Shown in pieces: positions 7,299 through 15,072 of a stretch of 19,248 bases of DNA (the stretch's first letter is position 1; each line of letters begins with the position of its first letter). Source of the stretch: CAIYPH01 sp043744375 (GTDB lineage: Bacteria > Pseudomonadota > Alphaproteobacteria > Acetobacterales > Acetobacteraceae); contig JAYTUU010000117.1 of the NCBI GenBank assembly GCA_043744375.1, positions 1 through 19,248 on the forward strand, written 5' to 3'. Both the position numbers and the translations under genes were made by a program. Under the pieces are notes generated by a model. It did no database searches, had not been told where the DNA came from, and saw nothing but the letters and a program-made list of their open reading frames with translations.

Positions 7299-8327
7299 AT
7301 GAAGTTCGCCATCACCGAACACGTCACCCGCAGCCCCCGCCACACCACCTCCTACATCGCCTGTGGCCCGCAGGACGGCACGCCGATCATCTTCGTGCAC
7401 GGCTGGCCGGAACTCGCCATTTCCTGGCGCCACCAGCTTCCCGCCTTCGCCGCCCTCGGCTTCCGCGCCATCGCGCCGGACATGCGGGGTTATGGCCGTT
7501 CGAGCAACTATCCCGAGCATGCCGACTACGCACTCGAACACAGCGTCACCGACATGATCGAACTGCTCGACCATCTCGGCACCGAACGTGCCGTCTGGGT
7601 CGGTCATGACTGGGGTGCCCCGGTGGTATGGAGCATCGCCAGCCACCATCCGGACCGCTGCCATGGCGTGGCCAATCTCTGCGTGCCCTATATATCCAAC
7701 GGGTTCGCACCGGTGAATTTTTTTCCATTGATCGATCGCGAGGTGTATCCGCCGGCCGAGTATCCGGCGGGGCAGTGGGACTACATGCTGTACTATCAGG
7801 AGAGTTTCGCGAAAGCCTGCGCGACCATGCAGGCCGACGTGACCGCCACCGTCAAGGCGCTCTTCCGCAAAGGTAATCCGGCCGGCCGCAAGCAACCCTC
7901 CCGGACATCGACCACGCGGCGCGACGGCGGCTGGTTTGGCGGCGCCGCGAAATGCCCGGATTTCCCGCGCGACGCCGATGTGCTGACCGAGGTCGACCTC
8001 GCCGCCTACGTCGCCGCTCTCACCCGCACCGGCTTCGCCGGCCCCGATGCGTGGTATATGAACCACGACCGCAACGTCGCCTTCGCCGCCCACGCACGCA
8101 ACGCCGGCCGCCTGAGCATGCCAGTGCTGTTCCTGCACGGCGCCTACGACTACACCTGCGAAACGATGGAGTCCCGCCTCGCCGAGCCGATGCGCCAGGA
8201 CTGCTCGGATCTGACCGAGGTTGTCGTCAGGTCCGGCCACTGGATGGCACAGGAGCAGCCGGTCGCGGTCAACGCCGCATTGGTGAAATGGCTGGCGGGG
8301 AAATTCCCGGAACTCTGGCGGGAATGA
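7299..8327 (+). CDS. Alpha/beta hydrolase, epoxide-hydrolase-like
   Basis: A 342-residue soluble hydrolase with the full set of epoxide hydrolase features. These are the oxyanion motif HGWPE (34-38), PDMRGYGRS, nucleophile D104 in GHDWG, acid D284 in GAYDYT, and H314 in SGHWM. Candidate cap tyrosines occur in MLYYQE and in GPDAWYMN, the latter matching the WY-N motif of this family. Asp rather than Ser as nucleophile favours an epoxide hydrolase or haloalkane dehalogenase mechanism, and HGWP favours the former. The ATG is preceded by GAGGAG 8 bases upstream. It diverges from the GntR gene and precedes the ABC transporter by 107 bp. The substrate is unknown. Confidence 0.87.
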   Translation: MKFAITEHVTRSPRHTTSYIACGPQDGTPIIFVHGWPELAISWRHQLPAFAALGFRAIAPDMRGYGRSSNYPEHADYALEHSVTDMIELLDHLGTERAVWVGHDWGAPVVWSIASHHPDRCHGVANLCVPYISNGFAPVNFFPLIDREVYPPAEYPAGQWDYMLYYQESFAKACATMQADVTATVKALFRKGNPAGRKQPSRTSTTRRDGGWFGGAAKCPDFPRDADVLTEVDLAAYVAALTRTGFAGPDAWYMNHDRNVAFAAHARNAGRLSMPVLFLHGAYDYTCETMESRLAEPMRQDCSDLTEVVVRSGHWMAQEQPVAVNAALVKWLAGKFPELWRE

Positions 8328-8343
8328 GGCGGCGCGACTGAGG

Positions 8344-8369
8344 CGGGCAGGGGGGGCGGGCAGGGGGGG
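8344..8369 (+). repeat. Tandem 13-bp G-rich repeat with G-quadruplex potential
   Basis: CGGGCAGGGGGGG occurs twice back to back. It supplies four runs of at least three G separated by one or two bases, which fits the G-quadruplex pattern on the plus (mRNA-like) strand. It lies in the 107-bp gap between the hydrolase and the binding-protein gene. It might affect transcript continuity between them or be simple slippage. Confidence 0.75.
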
Positions 8370-8434
8370 CGACCATTCCCGGCGCCCGCCAAGTCTGCTA
8401 GGAGGAACTCCTCATTCGCGCGGAGGAATAGGCC

Positions 8435-9958
8435 ATGACCAGCCAGGGGACCAGCCAAGGAAAGAAACTCGCCCGCAAAGCCGCCGCCGCCGTGCTCGCG
8501 CTGCTGCTGCCGCTCGCAACCCCCGCCCGCGCGCAGGTGCTGGACATCGCCACCGACGCCTCGCCGGTCGGGCTGGACCCGCATGTCGCCACCTCCTTCG
8601 CCACCTTCGTCGTCGTCAGCAGCATCTATGAAGGGCTGAGCGCGATCGACAAGGATCTGCGCGTCGTCCCAGCCTTGGCCGATCGCTGGACGGTGTCCGC
8701 GGACGGGCTGAGCTATGTCTTCCACCTTCGCCCCGGCGCGGTGTTCCATAACGGCCGGGCGGTCACGCCGCAGGACGTGATCGCCAATATCGAGCGCGTG
8801 CGGGATCCCAAAACCGGCTCGGCACTCGCCTCGCGCGTCGCCTCGGTGAAGTCGGTGGAAGCCGATGGTGCCGATTCCGTCCGTATCACCCTCTCGACCC
8901 CCACGGCCCCCTTCGTCTCCCAACTCAGCACGATCAGCATCGTCGCACCCGAGGCGATCGCCGAGGCCGGCCGCAAGCCGGTCGGCACCGGGCCGTTCAA
9001 GTTCAAGGAATGGGTGCCCGACACCTATATCGCGCTCGATCGCAACGCGGACTACTGGGACAAGGGACTGCCGGCGATCCAGGGCCTGAAATTCCACATC
9101 GTCCCGGACTCAGCGACCCGCGAAGCCGGCATCGCCGGCGGCACCTACAAGCTCGTCCCCGTCGCCGACGCCGCCCTCGCCGCCGCGCTGAAGGGCAAGC
9201 CAGGGGTGCGGCTGCTGGAAACCCAGGACCTCGCCTACACGCTGATCGGCATCAACACGACGAAGGCGCCGTTCGACAAGCCCGCCGTGCGCGAGGCGCT
9301 GAACATGGCGATCGATCGCGCCCAACTCGTCCAGGCCGTCTATTTCGGCCGCGGTGTCCCCGGCGGCCCGTTGTCGCCGGCGCTCGCCCAGTGGGCGCTG
9401 CCGGTCGATGCGTTCCCCTGCTACAAGCCCGACCCCGCCGGCGCCCAGAAGAAGCTGGCCGAGGCCGGTGTCGTCGGCAAACTCAAGCTGACGCTGAACG
9501 TGCTCGGCTCGATCCAGACCGTCGTTGACGTGGCGCAGGTCGTCCAGGTGCAACTCAACAAGGCCGGTTTCGACGTGACACTGAACGTGCAGGAACAGGG
9601 CAAGTTCATCGCCGACTGGCGGGCGCGCAGCTTCGAGGGGTTCGTCTCGATCAACGGCGGCAACCCCGACCCCGACGATTACTTCGGCCGCACCTTCCAG
9701 ACTGGCGGCTCGACCAACGTGTTCACCTACTCGAACCCCGAACTCGACAAACTGCTCGACGCCGGGCGCAGCGAAACTGACGCCGCAAAGCGGAAGCCGA
9801 TCTACGATGCCGCCCAGCGCATCCTGGCCTGCCAGGGGCCGATCATGCACATCGCCTATGGCACGATCTTCTCCGCCGTGCGCGATGAGTTGAAGGACTT
9901 CGCGCCAATGCCGACCCGCTCGCTGCGCACGCTGCGGGATGCAACTCTGGCCAAGTAG
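8435..9958 (+). CDS. ABC transporter substrate-binding protein, family 5 (peptide type)
   Basis: A 507-residue periplasmic solute-binding protein of the DppA/OppA class. The N-terminus has a classical signal peptide: Lys/Arg-rich start, hydrophobic core AAAAVLALLLPLA, and AxA cleavage after residue 33 (ARA before Q). The family 5 features follow: ASPVGLDPH, YEGLSAID, ALADRWTVSADGLSYVFHLR, the block GTGPFKF, and REALNMAIDR near residue 290. Length is typical. The start is supported by GGAGGAAT upstream. It is the first gene of a tight operon with two permeases and a SIS-domain enzyme. Such proteins carry peptides, nickel, oligosaccharides or opine-like compounds, so the class alone does not give the ligand. 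Confidence 0.92.
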   Translation: MTSQGTSQGKKLARKAAAAVLALLLPLATPARAQVLDIATDASPVGLDPHVATSFATFVVVSSIYEGLSAIDKDLRVVPALADRWTVSADGLSYVFHLRPGAVFHNGRAVTPQDVIANIERVRDPKTGSALASRVASVKSVEADGADSVRITLSTPTAPFVSQLSTISIVAPEAIAEAGRKPVGTGPFKFKEWVPDTYIALDRNADYWDKGLPAIQGLKFHIVPDSATREAGIAGGTYKLVPVADAALAAALKGKPGVRLLETQDLAYTLIGINTTKAPFDKPAVREALNMAIDRAQLVQAVYFGRGVPGGPLSPALAQWALPVDAFPCYKPDPAGAQKKLAEAGVVGKLKLTLNVLGSIQTVVDVAQVVQVQLNKAGFDVTLNVQEQGKFIADWRARSFEGFVSINGGNPDPDDYFGRTFQTGGSTNVFTYSNPELDKLLDAGRSETDAAKRKPIYDAAQRILACQGPIMHIAYGTIFSAVRDELKDFAPMPTRSLRTLRDATLAK

Positions 9959-9965
9959 AGCCGCC

Positions 9966-10157
9966 ATGACGCAGCCCGATCAATCCGTGACGCTGCGTCG
10001 CCTCGTCGATGCCGTTGGTGCCGCGATCCGCGCGGCGCCGTGGCATGCCCCCGGGATCGGCGGACTGGTCTACAACCCGCCAGATATCATCCACGCCACG
10101 CGCGCGACGACCGCGCCGCTTCTGGCCATCTGGAGCCTGTGGGCCGGGACGCCATGA
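9966..10157 (+). pseudogene. Shrunken cupin ORF resembling the ends of a DMSP-lyase-family protein
   Basis: A 63-codon ORF between the binding protein and the first permease. The first 20 residues form a plausible helix (TLRRLVDAVGAAI). From about residue 24 it reads APWHAPGIGGLVYNPPDIIH then ATRATTAPLLAIWSLWAG. This resembles the last cupin strand pair of DMSP-lyase-like proteins, with PP and a His as in cupin motif 2. Cupin motif 1, with its metal-binding His and Glu residues, is absent. Families of this type are normally about 200 residues, so I infer an in-frame loss of about 130 codons. The ORF ends TGA four bases before the permease ATG, so it may still be translated and support coupling. 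It could instead be a genuine mini-protein. Confidence 0.5.
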
Positions 10158-10161
10158 CGCG

Positions 10162-11106
10162 ATGACCAGAGCGGTTCTGGTGCGCTTCGGCGAATTGCTC
10201 CTGGTGGTGTTTGGCGTCTCCGTTCTGACCTTCCTGATGATCCACCTGATCCCCGGCGATGCGGCGCAGATCATGCTCGGCGCGGCCGACGCCTCGCCGG
10301 AGAAAGTCGCCGCCCTGCGCAGCAAGCTTGGCCTCGACCGCGCCCTCGTCGTGCAATATCTGCTATGGATCGGCCACGCGCTGACCGGCGATCTCGGCAC
10401 CTCCATCTGGACCGGCCGGCCTGTGCTCGACGAGATCGTCGGGCGCGTTGGGGTGACGCTGGAGCTGACGCTGCTCGCCTTGTCCACCGCCATCGTTATC
10501 GCCGTTCCCGCGGGATGCCTGATGGCGACGCTGCGGTCCTCCGTCGCCGACTACACGGTGCGGATCATCTCGATCGCCGGCGTGACGATCCCGTCGTTCT
10601 GGCTCGGCACCATGCTGATCTATGGCACGGCGGCCCTGTTGCCGGGCGTTCAGGTGATCGGTTGGGTGCCGTTCATGGAGAACCCTGTGGGCAACCTCCA
10701 GCGCATGATCCTGCCCATGATCGCGCTCGCACTGCCCGCTGTCGCCGCCCTCTCGCGCGTCGTGCGCGCGGCGATGCTGGAGGCGCTGACCCAGGACTAT
10801 GTGCGCACCGCGCGCGCCAAGGGGGTTTCGGAACTGCGCGTGATCTTTTCGCACGCTCTGCGCAATGCGCTGATTCCCTTCACGACCGCCGTCGGCATCA
10901 TGCTCGGCTACCAGTTCGGCGGATCGGTCGTGGTCGAGCAGGTATTCGCCCTGCCTGGCCTCGGGCGGCTGGTCGTCGGTGCCATCACCGAGCGCAACTA
11001 CCCGCTCATCCAGGCGGCGATCCTGCTGGCGACCGTGGTCTTCGTGCTGGTCAATTTCCTGGTCGACATGCTCTACATGGCGATCGACCCGCGGGCCCGC
11101 GGATGA
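10162..11106 (+). CDS. ABC transporter permease, DppB type
   Basis: A 314-residue inner-membrane permease with about six membrane segments. It starts with the typical GELLLVVFGVSVLTFLMIHL segment followed by IPGDAA. The cytoplasmic EAA loop is visible as QDYVRTARAKGVSELRV followed by HALRNALIP, where the ATPase docks. The C-terminal stretch ending in AIDPRARG is typical. I chose the ATG at 10162, which begins the first membrane segment; a longer open frame upstream overlaps the cupin ORF. Its stop overlaps the next permease start (ATGA), showing tight coupling. Confidence 0.92.
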   Translation: MTRAVLVRFGELLLVVFGVSVLTFLMIHLIPGDAAQIMLGAADASPEKVAALRSKLGLDRALVVQYLLWIGHALTGDLGTSIWTGRPVLDEIVGRVGVTLELTLLALSTAIVIAVPAGCLMATLRSSVADYTVRIISIAGVTIPSFWLGTMLIYGTAALLPGVQVIGWVPFMENPVGNLQRMILPMIALALPAVAALSRVVRAAMLEALTQDYVRTARAKGVSELRVIFSHALRNALIPFTTAVGIMLGYQFGGSVVVEQVFALPGLGRLVVGAITERNYPLIQAAILLATVVFVLVNFLVDMLYMAIDPRARG

Positions 11107-11921
11107 GCACCCGCAATCCCATTCTCTGGCTCGGGCTGGCGCTGGTCGTCGCGCAAGGTCTGGCAGCACTGCTGGCACCCTGGATCACGCCGTACGAACC
11201 AAATGCCCAGGATATCCTGGCGCGCATGCAAGGCCCGACCGCCGCGCATTGGCTCGGCACCGATAATTTTGGCCGCGATACGCTGACCCGCGCGCTCTAC
11301 GGCTACCGTACTTTATTCACCATTTCCGCCGTCTCGGTGCTCGGCGCACTCGCCGTCGGCGGCACCATCGGCGTGCTGGCGGCCTGGCGCGGCGGCTGGT
11401 TCGATGATGTCGCGATGCGGCTGATGGACATCCTGTTCGCCTATCCCATCATCCTGCTCGCCATCGGCATCATCGCCGTGCTCGGCCCCGGCGCCTTCGG
11501 CACGGCCATTGCGATCGGCGTCGTCTACACGCCGATCTTCGCGCGCATCCTGCGGGCGCCCACGCTGCTGCTGAAGGACACCGAATACGTCATCGCCGCG
11601 CGCGCGATCGGCGCCGCGGATTGGCGCATCATCCGTGCGCATCTGGTGCCCAATCTCTCCCCGATCATCATCGTGCAAACCAGCCTGTCGCTCTCGACGG
11701 CCATCCTGGTCGAGGCCTCGCTGTCATTCCTCGGCCTCGGCACCCAGCCGCCGACCGCATCGCTGGGGCGCATGCTGGCGGAGAGCCGCAACTTCCTGAG
11801 CCTGTCGCCGTGGCCCGCGACCTTCGCGGGGATCGCGATCCTGCTCGCCGCCCTCGGCTTCAATCTGCTCGGTGATGGACTGCAGGATCGCCTGGACCCA
11901 CGCCTGAGAGGACGGCAATGA
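11103..11921 (+). CDS. ABC transporter permease, DppC type
   Basis: A 272-residue inner-membrane permease, partner of the preceding one. Features are the N-terminal membrane segment, the periplasmic block APWITPYEPN and HWLGTDNFGRDTLTR typical of DppC, the EAA loop DTEYVIAARAIGAADWRI, and the C-terminal GDGLQDRLDPRLRG. The start ATGA overlaps the previous stop, and its own TGA overlaps the SIS gene start in the same way. A dipeptide-type transporter would next need one or two ATPase genes, but none follows here. Confidence 0.92.
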   Translation: MSTRNPILWLGLALVVAQGLAALLAPWITPYEPNAQDILARMQGPTAAHWLGTDNFGRDTLTRALYGYRTLFTISAVSVLGALAVGGTIGVLAAWRGGWFDDVAMRLMDILFAYPIILLAIGIIAVLGPGAFGTAIAIGVVYTPIFARILRAPTLLLKDTEYVIAARAIGAADWRIIRAHLVPNLSPIIIVQTSLSLSTAILVEASLSFLGLGTQPPTASLGRMLAESRNFLSLSPWPATFAGIAILLAALGFNLLGDGLQDRLDPRLRGRQ

Positions 11922-12925
11922 GCCTGATGCGCGCGGAAACGCTGGAAGCGCCCGATGCCGTGGCGCGCTGTCTTGCCGGCCAAACGGAGATCGCCGCCAT
12001 CGCCAGGCGGTTGCGCGATCTCGACCCGCCATTCGTCGTCGTGGCGGCGCGCGGCAGTTCGTCCCATGCGGGAACCTTCCTGCGGGTGTTGCTGGGCAAG
12101 CAACTCGGCTTGACCGCGGCGGCGGCGATGCCCTCGCTCGCCTCCGTCTACCATCGTCCGCAGCGCCTCAAGGGAGCGGCATTCATCGCCATCTCCCAAT
12201 CCGGCCGCTCGCCCGATCTCCTCGCCAGCGCCACCCAGGCCCGCGAAGCCGGCGCCCTGACGGTGGCCATCGTCAACAACGCCGGCTCACCGCTCGCACA
12301 AATCTGCGAGAACGTGATCGACATCGCCGCCGGCCCCGAACGCAGCGTGGCGGCGACGAAAACCGTGCTGGCGACCCTCGCGGCAGCCCTCGTCTTGGTG
12401 CGCGCCTGGGAAGGTGTCCCGCACGGCCTTGCCGATCTGCCGGACCGCTTGCGATTGTCGGCCGCGCTGGACTGGTCCGACTTGGTGGAGAGCCTCGCCG
12501 GCATCGGGCATATCTTCACCGTTGGTCGTGGTCCGGCGCTGGGCATCGCGAAGGAGGCCGCGCTCAAGCTGGCGGAAACCTGCGGCATCGCGGGTCTCGC
12601 CTATAGCGCCGCGGAACTCGCGCACGGCCCGATGGCCCTGGCGGGGCAGGGGTTTCCAATTCTCGCCTTCCTGCAGCGCGATGCGGCATTGCCCCTGAGC
12701 GAGGCATTCCTGGCCAGCCTCGCCAAACGTCCTACGCCGATCTTCGCCGCCGGCGGCCATGTCGCGGGCGCGACCGTGCTGCCTGTTCTCGCGCCGCTGG
12801 ATGCCGACGCGGACCTTCTGGCGATACTGCTGCCCTGTTATCTCGCGATCGAAGCCGCGGCGTGCCTGCGTGGGTTTGACCCCGATCACCCGCGCCTTCT
12901 GCAAAAGATCACCCGGACCACATGA
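11918..12925 (+). CDS. Double SIS-domain protein, NagB-II/GlmS-isomerase-like
   Basis: A 335-residue cytoplasmic protein with two sugar isomerase (SIS) domains. The first has AARGSSSHAG at about 44-53, ISQSGRSPD around 92-100, and AGPERSVAATKT. The second has GRGPALGIAKEAALKLAET and YSAAELAHGPMAL. The pattern matches the isomerase half of GlmS without the glutaminase domain, as in type II glucosamine-6-phosphate deaminases. AgaS-type and fructosamine-phosphate deglycases are alternatives. It overlaps the permease stop (ATGA), so its substrate is probably derived from what the transporter imports. This points to an amino sugar or a glycated or sugar-bearing peptide. No kinase or deacetylase is nearby. 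Confidence 0.85.
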   Translation: MSLMRAETLEAPDAVARCLAGQTEIAAIARRLRDLDPPFVVVAARGSSSHAGTFLRVLLGKQLGLTAAAAMPSLASVYHRPQRLKGAAFIAISQSGRSPDLLASATQAREAGALTVAIVNNAGSPLAQICENVIDIAAGPERSVAATKTVLATLAAALVLVRAWEGVPHGLADLPDRLRLSAALDWSDLVESLAGIGHIFTVGRGPALGIAKEAALKLAETCGIAGLAYSAAELAHGPMALAGQGFPILAFLQRDAALPLSEAFLASLAKRPTPIFAAGGHVAGATVLPVLAPLDADADLLAILLPCYLAIEAAACLRGFDPDHPRLLQKITRTT

Positions 12926-13014
12926 GACATCCCGGCGTCTGGCCCGCTGCATGCTTGCGCGATGCCCCGGAACGGCGTTCTCTCGGCGGAGAGCCATTCA
13001 GGGAGTTGATCACG

Positions 13015-13587
13015 ATGAGTACCGCAGACCCAAACCGCGTTATTGTGACCGGTGAGAACCCCTTCATTCGTCTCAGCGCGTCGGATGCCGGTCCGATCAC
13101 GACCAATGCGAGCTTCTGGCGCATCCTGTTTTCGCCGGCCGGCCCGGGGCATGTCCTCTACGTCAAGAGCGAGTTCACCGACGACACGTGGCGGATCTAT
13201 TCCGACAACATCGCCATGGCCCGCTGGCTGCAATCGACCGTGCAGGGGATGTTGAACCCGGATTTGCTGGACCTCTCGATCCCCGTCATCAACGCCCAGT
13301 TTAGCAAGTCCGGTGACTTCCGCGATTTCTGGACCGAGCGCGTCGATACGTCTGACGAGGAAATCGAGTTGACCTGGTACAACACCGGGGACCCGCTGCT
13401 CATCCACACCCAGCCGGTACCGGAAAAGCCGTACGGCGTGTGCACCGTGCTGGTTCCCGCGCTCGGCACGCGCTTGACCTGCAACGGCGTCCAGGCATCC
13501 GGTCAATCCTGGTCGCGCGTGCGTGAAGGCCGCCCCTTCAGCACCTCGGCTCTCGCCTTCTCGGAAAGCTGGACGGCGGCGCGCTAG
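13015..13587 (+). CDS. Conserved-looking hypothetical protein, 190 residues
   Basis: I do not recognise this family. The protein is 190 residues with no signal peptide or membrane segment and even, protein-like composition: WRILFSPAGPGHVLYVKSEF, an aromatic/acidic middle, then WTERVDTSDEEIELTWYN and a beta-rich C-terminal half. The pattern suggests a soluble, mostly beta protein. The start at 13015 is supported by GGGAG 9 bases upstream. It follows the SIS gene by 89 bp, so it may belong to that operon or be separate. Its G+C looks lower than that of the transporter genes. The MFS remnant begins just after its stop. Confidence 0.7.
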   Translation: MSTADPNRVIVTGENPFIRLSASDAGPITTNASFWRILFSPAGPGHVLYVKSEFTDDTWRIYSDNIAMARWLQSTVQGMLNPDLLDLSIPVINAQFSKSGDFRDFWTERVDTSDEEIELTWYNTGDPLLIHTQPVPEKPYGVCTVLVPALGTRLTCNGVQASGQSWSRVREGRPFSTSALAFSESWTAAR

Positions 13588-13607
13588 CGCTTTTCCCTTC
13601 ACACTCA

Positions 13608-13892
13608 TATCGGCAGAGCAGCGCGTTCTCGTCTGGATGTGTCTGCTCGTCGCCGTGAACCAGTTGGGATTTGGCGGTGTCGTGCCGGCACTGCCGCTCT
13701 ACGCGGCCTCGTTCGGTGTGTCCGCGTCCGCGATCGGACTGGCGATCGGCATCTACGGCTTGGCGCGCATGGTGGTCTCAGCGCCGGCTGGTCAGATCGC
13801 CGATCGGTTCGGCCGCCGCCGCCTTGATGGTCGTGGTGGGCGCCCTGTTCGCGCGTCTCGCCCCCGAAACCTATCGGGGGCGGCCCGGATAA
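13608..13892 (+). pseudogene. MFS transporter reduced to its two ends
   Basis: About 70 codons read as the N-terminus of a major facilitator protein. First comes LVWMCLLVAVNQLGFGGVVP, then a second helix with IGLAIGIYGLARMVVSAP and motif A, GQIADRFGRRR. Near 13811-13825, in a GCC-repeat stretch, the frame breaks. In another frame the DNA reads ALMVVVGALFARLAPETYRG and stops TAA at 13890, which is a plausible last helix and tail. About 300 codons are missing. No ATG with a ribosome site precedes the N-terminal part; the codon at the expected start is ATA, so the start may also be lost. It ends 4 bp from the convergent CoA-transferase stop. Confidence 0.72.
13859..13882. terminator. Perfect 9-bp hairpin between convergent genes
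   Basis: CGCCCCCGA (13859-13867) and TCGGGGGCG (13874-13882) form a perfect stem with a 6-base loop, AACCTA. It lies in the tail of the MFS remnant and beyond the CoA-transferase stop when read on the minus strand. There is no U-tract, so termination activity is uncertain. Confidence 0.35.
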
Positions 13893-13896
13893 GATG

Positions 13897-15072
13897 TCAG
13901 GTCGCCGCGATGACCGTGCCCGCCGCGATCAACCGATCGACCTCGGCCCGCGGATAGCCTGCTTCCTGCAATATCTCGCGTGAGTGTTCTCCAAGTGCCG
14001 CGCAGAAGTCCCGGATCGTCGTGGTCCCCTGCGACAACCGGTATGGCGGATTGACCGCCTTGAAGGTTCCGCCGGCGTCATGGACCTCGGCCAGCGCCGC
14101 CCGATGCGCGAGTTGCGGATCGGCCAGCGCCTCGGCCACGGTACGGTAGGCGGAGCAGGGAACACCCGTCCGCTTCAGCGCGGCCTCGCACTCGGCCGTC
14201 GTCAAACCGCGTGACCACTGCTCAAGTTCCTCGATGAGCAGACCCCAATTGCGACGCCGATCCTCATAGCGCGCGAACCGCGGATCGGTGATCCAGTCCT
14301 CGCGCTGCGCGGCCTGGGCGAGGTTCTGAAAGCTGCGCTCGCTCGCGACGGCCGGCATGATATAGCCCGTCGCGGTCGCAACCGGCCCGAACATCGGCCG
14401 TCCCGGCGGGGGTTGCGGGAACTGCGCCTGCTGCACTTCGGTCAGCGTCAATGTCAGCATCGCTTCCAGCATGGACACATCGACCATCTGGCCAAGGCCA
14501 GTCGCGTGGCGCTGCACCAGGGCGGTCACCGTCGCCGCATAGGCGTAGGTGCCGGTCAGAACATCGGCGATATAGATGCCACAGTTATCCGGCCGCTCAC
14601 GCCCCTCCTGGGCCGTCAGATGCGCAAGGTCGTAACCCGAGGAGGCGTGCACCGCCGGCGCATAGGCCGCCAGCCGCGATGACGGACCGGTCTGCCCGAA
14701 ACCGGAAATAGCCGTATAGATCAGCTTCGGGTTGACCTGGCGCAATACATCGTAGTTCAAACCAAACCGCGCCATCACATCGGGACGAAAATTCTCGATC
14801 AATATATCGGCGGACTCGACCAGTCTCCGCACCACAGCGACCCCATCCGGTTGCTTCAGATCGAGAACCAGGCTGCGTTTTCCGGCGTTCAACTGCCCGA
14901 ATGCGGTGCTTGCACCGTTGCGGATCGGCGCCCGTGTCCGCATCATATCGCCGTCCGGTGACTCGATCTTGATGACATCCGCCCCCGCATCGGCCATCAA
15001 GCGGGCGCAATAGGGGCCGGCGATCGTCGTGGTCAAATCAATCACACGAAGTTTGTCAAACGGACGGGCCAC
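13897..15072 (-). CDS. Class III (CaiB/BaiF) acyl-CoA transferase
   Basis: A 391-residue cytoplasmic enzyme that moves CoA between carboxylic acids. Family features are the N-terminal LRVIDLTTTIAGPYCARLMA, GADVIKIE, LVLDLKQPDG, LIENFRPDVMARFGL, and ISGFGQTGP. The catalytic Asp is predicted as D170 in YIADVLTG, followed by QMVDVSMLEAM. The C-terminal ETC-type block NPPYRLS is also present. Length matches the family. I chose the GTG at 15072 because it begins just ahead of the conserved domain and AAGAGCGAGA lies upstream; the longer open frame to 15531 is antisense to the MoxR gene. It diverges from the MoxR gene. The acid and CoA donor cannot be read from sequence. Confidence 0.88.
   Translation of the reverse strand: MARPFDKLRVIDLTTTIAGPYCARLMADAGADVIKIESPDGDMMRTRAPIRNGASTAFGQLNAGKRSLVLDLKQPDGVAVVRRLVESADILIENFRPDVMARFGLNYDVLRQVNPKLIYTAISGFGQTGPSSRLAAYAPAVHASSGYDLAHLTAQEGRERPDNCGIYIADVLTGTYAYAATVTALVQRHATGLGQMVDVSMLEAMLTLTLTEVQQAQFPQPPPGRPMFGPVATATGYIMPAVASERSFQNLAQAAQREDWITDPRFARYEDRRRNWGLLIEELEQWSRGLTTAECEAALKRTGVPCSAYRTVAEALADPQLAHRAALAEVHDAGGTFKAVNPPYRLSQGTTTIRDFCAALGEHSREILQEAGYPRAEVDRLIAAGTVIAAT

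Noticed and set aside
8400..8412. Small hairpin AGGAG-GAA-CTCCT before the binding-protein gene as a regulatory element
   Set aside because: Five-bp stem only; the true ribosome site lies further downstream and is not in the stem.
10365..11102. N-terminal extension of the second permease
   Set aside because: It lies wholly within the first permease in another frame; the ATGA overlap at 11103 gives the normal permease start.
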